Source: Actinomycetota bacterium (GTDB taxonomy: Bacteria > Actinomycetota > Actinomycetes > Nanopelagicales > Nanopelagicaceae). Taken from it: a DNA stretch of 43,174 nucleotides. The notes beneath the pieces are model-generated. The model did not search any database. It saw only the letters and a program-made list of their open reading frames with translations, and was not told where the DNA came from. The position numbers and the translations under genes were made by a program. Position 1 is the first letter of the stretch; every line of letters starts with the position of its first letter. The stretch spans positions 1 to 43,174 of the forward strand of contig CANHRM010000007.1 in NCBI GenBank assembly GCA_947463725.1. The letters are read 5' to 3'. Below are positions 34,840-41,029 of the stretch, one piece after another.

Positions 34840-35811
34840 TTACTTGATTCCTGAAAGCGCGATACCTCTAATGAAGTGGCGTTGAGTAAGGAAGTAAAGA
34901 ATGATCGTTGGCATTGAAACAAGTAGAGCTGCAGCCATAATCACACCTTGGGTACCGATGTTGCCAGCACCTGAGTTCTTTAGAAGAGCAAGTGCAACTG
35001 GCAAATTCGCCATGTCTTGAGATTGAGTGATGATCAGTGGCCAGAGGAAGTTGTTCCATTCTCCAATCGCGGTAAAAATCATCATCGCAATCATTGCCGG
35101 CTTTAACAGTGGGAGCACAATCCGGAAATAGATTGTCCATTCACGAGCACCATCAATACGGGCGGCTTCGATTAGTTCATCAGGAATACTAGAAAGATAT
35201 TGGACTAGGAAGAAAACAATAAATGCTTTCGGTAGCGCCGGGATGATGTAGGCCATGAAACTATTTAGCCAACCCAGATCGTCAACGAGTAGGAATCCTG
35301 GAATCAATCCAACTTGCCATGGAATCATCATTGAACCAATGATTACCAAATAAATCGCCCGCTTAGCTTTAAAACGATGCTTGGCAACTACATAAGCTGC
35401 CAGTGAGCCGATAAATAGCGTCAGGATTGTAATAGTTGTGGTTATGAAGAACGAGTTCAGGAAGAATCTTCCGAATCCAAACTTCACTTTAGTGAAACGT
35501 TGGAATAATCCCTGCAGTACATCTTGTTGGTACATATTTGGATCATATTTAGTGTCGTAATAGTTACCCGAGATCCACTTTTCCGGAATCAGAGTTGGCG
35601 GAACTTTCTGAAGTTCCTTTACTGACTTAAAAGAGGAGGTAATCATCCAGTAGTAAGGAGCGATCATTACTAAAGTAAGAATATAGATTGGGGCGCGAGC
35701 AAACTTGCTGAATATACCTTTAGTTTCAAACGGATTTTCAAAGTTGCCGGAACGTTCCATTAACGCATCATTTTTGCGTTCCAAACGCTTTTCGGTGCGC
35801 TTTGCGTTCAT
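34840..35811 (-). CDS. Sugar ABC transporter permease (MalG type)
   Basis: Inner-membrane permease of a CUT1 carbohydrate importer, 323 residues with six helices. The EAA loop that contacts the ATPase is ELIEAARIDGAREWTIYFRIVLPLLKPA at about 216-243 (only its ends, ELIEAARIDG and LPLLKPA, are quoted as diagnostic). The N-terminal tail is charged, the first helix is YILTLVMIAPYYWMITSSF, and the C-terminus is FIRGIALSGIK, typical of MalG-type proteins. It overlaps the MalF-type permease gene by 4 bp. No ATP-binding subunit is encoded nearby. Confidence 0.93.
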   Translation of the reverse strand: MNAKRTEKRLERKNDALMERSGNFENPFETKGIFSKFARAPIYILTLVMIAPYYWMITSSFKSVKELQKVPPTLIPEKWISGNYYDTKYDPNMYQQDVLQGLFQRFTKVKFGFGRFFLNSFFITTTITILTLFIGSLAAYVVAKHRFKAKRAIYLVIIGSMMIPWQVGLIPGFLLVDDLGWLNSFMAYIIPALPKAFIVFFLVQYLSSIPDELIEAARIDGAREWTIYFRIVLPLLKPAMIAMMIFTAIGEWNNFLWPLIITQSQDMANLPVALALLKNSGAGNIGTQGVIMAAALLVSMPTIILYFLTQRHFIRGIALSGIK

Positions 35812-36779
35812 CGTAAATCCTCTAATGATTTGGTAACGCGAATATTTATCAAACTAATCGCAAAGATGATTGCGAATAAAATCCAGGCGACGGCTGATGC
35901 GTAACCCAATCTAAAGTGATTAAAGCCCATGTCATATAGGTACGGAACAATCATTAGCGCCATGTCTTGTAGTCCACCAATTGATCCGACACTAGTTGGA
36001 AAAAGAAGATAAACGCCTTCGAAAATTTGGAAGGCTCCGATAGTGCCGGTGATAACCACATAAACCATTACTGGCTTAAGAAGAGGCAAAGTTATATATC
36101 TAAATCGATCCCGACGATTTGCGCCATCAATTACAGCTGCTTCGTAATACATCGCGGGAATCGCATTTAGGCCAGCTAAGAAGAGAACCATGCCAAATCC
36201 GGCACCTCCCCAAATTGACATAAAAATCAAAATTGGAATAGCCATCGAAGGCGTTGCTAGCCATTCAACGGGAGCTATCCCAAAACTGTGTAAGAGTGAA
36301 TTAAGAAGACCGATGTCATCTCCACGAAATACCCAGCCCCAAACTAGAACGACGGCAATTCCGGAGGTAACAGAGGGCAAAAAGAAAATAACTCGAAGTA
36401 CGCGGTTGGCGCGAGTATCTGCTTGTAGCGCTAAGGACAATGAAAGTGAAGCTATCAAGCCAAGTGTTACAGCGCCGATTACATATATCGAAGTATTTAG
36501 AATCGCTTTATGGAAACGAGAATCGTGCAAAATTAGATATGTGTAGTTTCCAAAACCAACAGATCCGCAAGGTGACAAATTGTCATCACAGATTGCGTTG
36601 TAGCGCATGAAAGAGAGTCGAAGACTCGAAAGAACTGGGTAAACAGACCAGAAAATAAACAAGAGGACAAACGGTGCGAGCATCACATACGAGGCGATGC
36701 CAGAGTCGCTGAACTTGTAGAAACCCTTTTTCTTAGTTGGTACGTAGGAAAGGTTTGTGGTTTTTTCTTTGGTAGCCAT
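35808..36779 (-). CDS. Sugar ABC transporter permease (MalF type)
   Basis: Partner permease of the CUT1 importer. First helix YVMLAPFVLLFIFWSVYPVL, EAA loop YYEAAVIDGANRRDRFRYITLPLLKP near residue 210 (ends quoted: YYEAAVIDGA, TLPLLKP), and a conserved end VAWILFAIIFAISLINIRV. The ATG at 36779 is chosen because AAGGAGGGG lies 5 nt upstream; a TTG six codons earlier overlaps that site. This gives 323 residues. It follows the binding-protein gene after a 146-bp gap holding a strong hairpin, so it probably depends on read-through from the SBP promoter. Confidence 0.93.
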   Translation of the reverse strand: MATKEKTTNLSYVPTKKKGFYKFSDSGIASYVMLAPFVLLFIFWSVYPVLSSLRLSFMRYNAICDDNLSPCGSVGFGNYTYLILHDSRFHKAILNTSIYVIGAVTLGLIASLSLSLALQADTRANRVLRVIFFLPSVTSGIAVVLVWGWVFRGDDIGLLNSLLHSFGIAPVEWLATPSMAIPILIFMSIWGGAGFGMVLFLAGLNAIPAMYYEAAVIDGANRRDRFRYITLPLLKPVMVYVVITGTIGAFQIFEGVYLLFPTSVGSIGGLQDMALMIVPYLYDMGFNHFRLGYASAVAWILFAIIFAISLINIRVTKSLEDLR

Positions 36780-36837
36780 GAAACCCCTCCTTTTCAATCT
36801 CTCGTAATCAATTATTAATTTTAAAACCTAACGAATT

Positions 36838-36871
36838 CGGGAGAGGATCCAGCGAACTGAATCCTCTCCCG
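36838..36871 (-). other. Intercistronic hairpin between binding-protein and permease genes
   Basis: CGGGAGAGGAT (36838-36848) and ATCCTCTCCCG (36861-36871) form a perfect 11-bp stem. CAG/CTG inside the loop can extend it after one mismatch, leaving a CGAA tetraloop. No long U-run follows immediately on the minus strand. It sits 54 nt after the SBP stop. Partial termination or 3'-end protection, giving more binding protein than permease, is the usual effect of such elements. Confidence 0.8.
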
Positions 36872-36925
36872 ATAGTTCAACTACATCTAACGGGGTGTTG
36901 AACCTTCGTTAAGGCATTTTTGCTT

Positions 36926-38188
36926 TTATAGACGCGACTTCATTGCCTTTGCAGCTGCATCGAGTGCATCCTGCGCAGATGTTGATCCGAATAGATACTT
37001 CGTGATCGCTGAAGTTACATCGTTCTGTGAGTCTTCCCAACCGATACAGTTTGGAGGACCTTGTGCATCCTTTAGCTGTGACTTGATTGTTGCAAGCACA
37101 TCAGCAGGATATGACGCGATGGTGTCTGCAAAATCAACAACAGGGGATAGGAAGATTGCATTGTTTGCGGCACCAACAACGTTCATAGCCTTAACAACAT
37201 CTACGTTGTATAGAGAGCTGATGAATTTAGCTGCAAGACGCTGCTTAGTAGCTGGGACATAACCCATGATTGAGATACCACGGCCACCAATGAAGGCGAC
37301 TGACTTCTTACCGGTTGCTGATGGCACTGGTGCCGCAGTCCAGTTCTTGTAGTCCTTGTAGTAGGTGTAGTAGCTGCTTGCCTGGAAGTTTCCAGAGAAA
37401 CCGATACCGTACTTACCGCTCTTGATATTGTCATTCATTGACCAGTCAGCTACACCAGGCTTTGGTGCATCGAAGTCTGTGTATAGCTTCTTGTATTGCT
37501 CAAGAGCTGAAACACCGGTTGCGTTGTTAATTGTTACGTTGCACTTAGCATCGTAGAAAGAACCACCACTTGAATATAGCCATGAGAAGAATCCAAGCCA
37601 GTCGCCGTTACCCCATTCGTTGTAAACAGCATTCTTAACTCCAGAAACTGCCTTGATCTTTGCAGCAGCTGCATTGAATTCAGCAATTGTCTTTGGTGCT
37701 GATGTGACACCAGCATTCTTCATTGTGGTCTTGTCGTAGAACATCATCATTAGAGTCAGGTCGTAAGGAACTGCATAAACCTTTGAACTCTTGTAACCAA
37801 TTAGCGCCTTGTAAATCTGTGCTGGCACCTTAGGTTGGATTGATGTAGCTACTCCTAGCGGACGAAGGTCGGCAAGTGCGCCCTTATCGCCAGCTGAGAT
37901 ACCCCAGGAGAGACCTCCGGTAAAGATATCTGGACCGCTCTTTGATGCAGCAGCAGCTAGAACTTTGGCATAACCATCGCCCCAACCAATTGCTTCAACT
38001 TTTACTTTAACTCCTGGATTGGCAGCTTCGAATGCTTTACCAGCTGCGCCCATTACCAATGCATCGGCATCTCCACCAGTAGACCAGACTGTAAGAGTCG
38101 TGACCTTAGTAGCAGAATTTGCAGGAGCTGTAATAACAGCACCCGCAGCCACAGCAACGGCGACGGAAATAATTCCTAAACGCTTCAC
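36926..38188 (-). CDS. Extracellular sugar-binding protein of the ABC importer
   Basis: Family 1 extracellular solute-binding protein, 420 residues. A Sec signal peptide (about 1-26, IISVAVAVAAGAVITAPANSA) is followed by TTLTVWSTGGDADALV, the typical opening, and later GPDIFTGGLSW, YAVPYDLTLMMMFYDK, and GYGIGFSGNF-like and GGRGISIMGY blocks. No lipobox cysteine is present, although Gram-positive binding proteins are usually lipoproteins. The start is a GTG with GGGAGAG 5 nt upstream. It is the first gene of the mannoside operon, behind a sigma70-type promoter and a LacI-type operator. Ligand inferred from context as mannan-derived oligosaccharide. Confidence 0.92.
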   Translation of the reverse strand: MKRLGIISVAVAVAAGAVITAPANSATKVTTLTVWSTGGDADALVMGAAGKAFEAANPGVKVKVEAIGWGDGYAKVLAAAASKSGPDIFTGGLSWGISAGDKGALADLRPLGVATSIQPKVPAQIYKALIGYKSSKVYAVPYDLTLMMMFYDKTTMKNAGVTSAPKTIAEFNAAAAKIKAVSGVKNAVYNEWGNGDWLGFFSWLYSSGGSFYDAKCNVTINNATGVSALEQYKKLYTDFDAPKPGVADWSMNDNIKSGKYGIGFSGNFQASSYYTYYKDYKNWTAAPVPSATGKKSVAFIGGRGISIMGYVPATKQRLAAKFISSLYNVDVVKAMNVVGAANNAIFLSPVVDFADTIASYPADVLATIKSQLKDAQGPPNCIGWEDSQNDVTSAITKYLFGSTSAQDALDAAAKAMKSRL

Positions 38189-38209
38189 CTAGCTCTCCCT
38201 CTAATAGAT

Positions 38210-38226
38210 GCGCTTCGATGAAGCGC
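38210..38226 (-). promoter_or_regulatory. Leader hairpin upstream of the binding-protein start
   Basis: GCGCTTC (38210-38216) and GAAGCGC (38220-38226) form a perfect 7-bp stem with a 3-nt loop in the 5' leader. The arm reading CGCTTCA in the mRNA can instead pair with TGAAGCG, which contains the GTG start codon region (38187-38181). It may be a translation switch or an extra protein-binding palindrome. Confidence 0.35.
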
Positions 38227-38249
38227 GGTGAGTGAAACTTTCCATTTGA

Positions 38250-38263
38250 TGACAGCGTTGTCA
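38250..38263. promoter_or_regulatory. LacI-type operator
   Basis: TGACAGCGTTGTCA is a 14-bp near-perfect palindrome with a central CG, the hallmark of LacI-family operators. It lies about 20-33 nt downstream of the predicted transcription start of the SBP operon, where a bound repressor would block elongation. The LacI gene in the same operon is the natural binder. Confidence 0.7.
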
Positions 38264-38289
38264 ATCATCTGGATCAGAAACTTGAAATT

Positions 38290-38318
38290 ATTAGATAACA
38301 ATTTTGATCACGGGTCAA
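38290..38318 (-). promoter_or_regulatory. Sigma70-type promoter of the mannoside operon
   Basis: On the minus strand TTGACC (38318-38313) and TCTAAT (38295-38290) are separated by exactly 17 bp; each matches the consensus at 5 of 6 positions. The predicted start near 38283 leaves a leader of about 95 nt, in contrast to the leaderless genes elsewhere in the window. Confidence 0.6.
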
Positions 38319-38333
38319 GACAGGGACAAGACA
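38316..38333. repeat. Tandem CAAGACA repeats over the -35 region
   Basis: CAAGACA occurs at 38316-38322 and again at 38327-38333, one helical turn (11 bp) apart. The first copy overlaps the -35 box of the operon promoter and the second lies just upstream, a layout typical of an activator or second-regulator site. Confidence 0.45.
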
Positions 38334-38373
38334 ATCTCACCCTTTGAGGGGAGGGTTTTGCAGCGATGGCTAG

Positions 38374-38934
38374 CTATTTGATTTTTGTTTTAAAAGTTGC
38401 TTGATCAGTATCGCTAAGACTAATGGTCATGGTCAGTTCATCACCGACTGGAGCAGGACAGACCATCGCCCACTTAAATGTTACTGACTTACCTGGTTGC
38501 ACAATTGGATCAACTGGAACGCCCGCGACGCCGGAAGCTGTTTCAAAAACATCTAAGCAGGAGATCGAAGTATCACTTGCCAGAGTTGTTTCTAAAATAA
38601 TGAAGGAGCTCAAGTCAAAGCCCGCAGAACCTGTATTTTCAACGGTTATATCCATTATTTGTGGTCGACCTTCGACACCGAGTGCCTCCGGATCTTTGGC
38701 TTTAAATTCAGCAAGTTCGGAAACTGTTAAGGTAACTGATCCGGCTAGCTGGATAGGGGAACCCAGACTTGCTTCCTTCTCTTCTGCTACCGGTTGGGAT
38801 TCTTTCTCGGCAACGGCCTCTACGCTGGTAGTGTCATTATCCATTGGAACTCTAGCGCCGCCAGTAAAAAAAGCGATAGCTACGATAGATGCCAGAACAC
38901 TCGGTGCTACAAAGTGCCAACGTTTAAGTTGCAT
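38374..38934 (-). CDS. Membrane-anchored extracytoplasmic protein of unknown function
   Basis: I do not recognise the family with certainty. The 186-residue product starts with a basic end and one hydrophobic segment (about 8-26, VAPSVLASIVAIAFFTGGA). An acidic, Pro/Glu-rich linker follows (about 32-58), then a beta-rich Ig-like domain of about 120 residues. Its VTLTVSEL opening and ITVENTGSAGFDLSSF resemble DUF4352-type telokin-like domains. C126 and C159 could form a disulfide. The start is supported by AGGAG 6 nt upstream. It lies between the GH5 gene and the SBP operon, same strand, with its own control region; a cell-surface role in glycan binding is only a guess. Confidence 0.7.
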   Translation of the reverse strand: MQLKRWHFVAPSVLASIVAIAFFTGGARVPMDNDTTSVEAVAEKESQPVAEEKEASLGSPIQLAGSVTLTVSELAEFKAKDPEALGVEGRPQIMDITVENTGSAGFDLSSFIILETTLASDTSISCLDVFETASGVAGVPVDPIVQPGKSVTFKWAMVCPAPVGDELTMTISLSDTDQATFKTKIK

Positions 38935-38949
38935 GGGGCGCTCCTAAAG

Positions 38950-38966
38950 TTCGAAGTTTCTTCGAA
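38950..38966. promoter_or_regulatory. Perfect inverted repeat in the leader of the anchored protein gene
   Basis: TTCGAAG (38950-38956) and CTTCGAA (38960-38966) are separated by TTT. The repeat ends 4 nt before the AGGAG ribosome-binding site, so as RNA it could hinder ribosome access; as DNA it could be an operator. A 10-bp palindrome, TTATCGATAA (38976-38985), lies just upstream and contains a -10-like GATAAT. Confidence 0.4.
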
Positions 38967-39002
38967 TGAAGATCATTATCGATAACGTGCGTGAGGTTGC
39001 CA

Positions 39003-39020
39003 TCGTTGTCCTTCGTTGTC
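39003..39020. repeat. Direct repeats TCGTTGTC near the GH5 gene end
   Basis: TCGTTGTC occurs at 39003-39010 and 39013-39020, 10 bp apart. Read on the minus strand together with the next bases, one copy gives TTGACAACG, the same nine bases as one half of the LacI-type operator at 38250-38263. It may be a weak site for the same regulator. Confidence 0.35.
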
Positions 39021-39025
39021 AAGGA

Positions 39026-40033
39026 CTATTCGGCGCGGCTTTCCAACATTAGGTCGAGCAAGCCACGATCTACATTGAGACCTTCGAAATTCTCATATTT
39101 GGTACCTGGTCGATTGTGATTGGCGATGCCAAAATTTCCATCAAATTCCCAAAGTGAATAGCCCCAACCGGACTCCTTGTAAATGCTGAAGAGATCCTTA
39201 AACCAAGCAAGTGCAACCGAGTTGTCGGTGTATCGGTAACAACCAAATTCACCAATATGTACCGGGCGACCCATGGCTTGCACTTCGCGCCACGGGGCAT
39301 AGAAATCCCAAAGTGCAGCGCGATCCCACCACTGACCGTTGTATTCACAAGGATAAGTTGGAACTGGCATTCCTTTGCTTCCAGCCCACCACTCGGCTTG
39401 ATAGTGACTTACCAACATTGGCTGATACCCGCGTCCGCTATGCACGACATTTAGATCAGCCAATTCAGGCATCGCTAAATGTCCACCAGCTAAACCATTA
39501 ATCACAACAGTGCGTTCACTATCAATGGCATGAATTTCATTGGTGATACGCCGAATAACGCTTTGATGGATATCGCGCGTAAATCCGCGTTGACCAATAT
39601 CAGGTGGTTCATTTACTAAGTCAAAGCTAAGAAGTTCAAGATGTTTCCCTCGATATCGCTCTGCTGCGGTGCGCCATAAAAATGAAAAACTATCTTGCGC
39701 GCTTTCATCTGCCCAAAGGTTTGTTGATTCATCTTCCCAGCCATTTATGCAGTAGCCAGGTGCTCTATGCAGATTAATCGAAATATGAATTCCACGTGAA
39801 ACTGATTCATGAATGTAGGAATCCAGTAACTTCATAAAATTCTCGTTGATCGGAGCACCGATTTGGTTAATCCAGAATCGATAATCCATCGGTAAGCGCA
39901 AAAATCTAAATTCGTACTTTGCCATGAAATCCAACATACGTTTATCGGCCGGAAGGGCAGCTGGCATGCCGGTAGTTGTATAAGCCCACTGTGCATTGAA
40001 TCCGTATCCAAGATTTTGGCCAGCCGTAATCAT
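39026..40033 (-). CDS. Intracellular GH5-type glycoside hydrolase
   Basis: Clan-A TIM-barrel glycosidase. N-terminal strand LGYGFNAQWAYTT and FRFLRLPMDYRFW are typical of GH5 cellulase/mannanase-like enzymes. The acid/base is E142 (FDLVNEPP) and the nucleophile E262 (PVHIGEFGCY); H/Y residues in VSHYQAEWW would line the subsites. The start is the ATG at 40033, which overlaps the CE7 stop (ATGA) and has GGAGAAG upstream; the frame stays open ten codons further. The product is then 335 residues with no signal peptide, so it cleaves imported oligosaccharides. Coupling to the deacetylase gene suggests acetylated substrates. Substrate (manno- or gluco-oligosaccharide) is not decided by sequence. 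Confidence 0.85.
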   Translation of the reverse strand: MITAGQNLGYGFNAQWAYTTTGMPAALPADKRMLDFMAKYEFRFLRLPMDYRFWINQIGAPINENFMKLLDSYIHESVSRGIHISINLHRAPGYCINGWEDESTNLWADESAQDSFSFLWRTAAERYRGKHLELLSFDLVNEPPDIGQRGFTRDIHQSVIRRITNEIHAIDSERTVVINGLAGGHLAMPELADLNVVHSGRGYQPMLVSHYQAEWWAGSKGMPVPTYPCEYNGQWWDRAALWDFYAPWREVQAMGRPVHIGEFGCYRYTDNSVALAWFKDLFSIYKESGWGYSLWEFDGNFGIANHNRPGTKYENFEGLNVDRGLLDLMLESRAE

Positions 40034-41007
40034 TCTGCTTCTCCGATAACTTTGTTCAACCATTCTGCTTGCAATAGTTGATGTTGGACGCTTCCGCCTT
40101 CATGTGTGTTGTAAGCCCATGTTTTCACCGTGGTAGATCCAGCATAATTATTGATCATCGCAAAGATTGTTTCGGGCGGGCAAACTGGATCATGCAAACC
40201 AACTGAAATCAGGGCTGGCGCCTTTGCCATGGTTACTAAATTCAGGCAATCGAAATATGAAAGTGTTTCAAAAACTCGCTCAATCTCTAAGCGATGAGTT
40301 TTGCAATATTGCACGATCTCTTGATACGGGAATGAATCAGTAATGTTCACGGCGTGCTCAAAGTGACATAGAAATGGCACATCCGGCATAGTCGCGAAAA
40401 CTTGGTCGGAAAGTGAGGTTGCTGCAAGTGAGATCCCGCCACCTTGGCTTCCTCCGGCGGTTATAATTCTGGTCGGATTCACACCAGGCAATTTTGTAGC
40501 TGCGCGAACGAAAGCAACGGCATCGGTGAAAACGCGTCGGTAGTAATAGTCGTCGCGATTAAGAATGCCAGCAGTCATAAATCCCGGAGTTTGGGAGGCA
40601 CGTGGGTAATTGCCATCAGGCGTGTCACCTACCCGCCAACCAGAAGCTCCTTGTCCACGAGTATCCATGACCAGAACTGCATAGCCAGCACTCGGCCAGA
40701 ACAACCATTCATTTAACAGGCCACGCCCACCGCCGTAACCGTCATACATAACAACGCAGGGCAGATCTTTCATCGAATTCTTTGGCTTGATAAACCAGCC
40801 TTTGATTGGATCGCCGTTAAATCCAGGAACAGTTACATCAAAGGTCTCGAATGCAGTTATCGGTGATTCAACTTTGACCAGTACGGCATTGAGATCTGGA
40901 GCTAGGAAATCCTTTAGCGTATCTCTCCAAAATTGCTCGAAGTCTGGTTTCGAATTAGGACCGGGAGCGAACTTTTCTAGCTCTTTAAGTGGAGGACCGA
41001 CGCGCAT
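40030..41007 (-). CDS. CE7 acetylesterase (acetyl xylan esterase/cephalosporin-C deacetylase family)
   Basis: Cytosolic alpha/beta hydrolase that removes acetyl groups from short oligosaccharides. Family features are clear: MDTRGQGASGW with the conserved RGQ (R117-G118-Q119), nucleophile S187 (GGSQGGG), acid D273 (GLHDPVCPP) and base H302 (NTHEGG). Length (325) matches CE7. No signal peptide, as usual for the family. It lies 22 bp after the ABC exporter-type gene and is translationally coupled to the GH5 gene. Acetylated manno-oligosaccharides would be a fitting substrate; CE7 enzymes accept a wide range. Confidence 0.92.
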   Translation of the reverse strand: MRVGPPLKELEKFAPGPNSKPDFEQFWRDTLKDFLAPDLNAVLVKVESPITAFETFDVTVPGFNGDPIKGWFIKPKNSMKDLPCVVMYDGYGGGRGLLNEWLFWPSAGYAVLVMDTRGQGASGWRVGDTPDGNYPRASQTPGFMTAGILNRDDYYYRRVFTDAVAFVRAATKLPGVNPTRIITAGGSQGGGISLAATSLSDQVFATMPDVPFLCHFEHAVNITDSFPYQEIVQYCKTHRLEIERVFETLSYFDCLNLVTMAKAPALISVGLHDPVCPPETIFAMINNYAGSTTVKTWAYNTHEGGSVQHQLLQAEWLNKVIGEAE

Positions 41008-41029
41008 TTCTGTTTCTCTTTTCCGTTAT

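Noticed and set aside
36780..36797. Upstream TTG start for the MalF-type permease
   Set aside because: It would place the AGGAGG ribosome-binding site inside the coding sequence; the ATG at 36779 has ideal spacing.
38976..38985. TTATCGATAA as an independent operator
   Set aside because: A 10-bp palindrome can arise by chance and it contains a plausible -10 box; noted with the neighbouring repeat rather than called separately.
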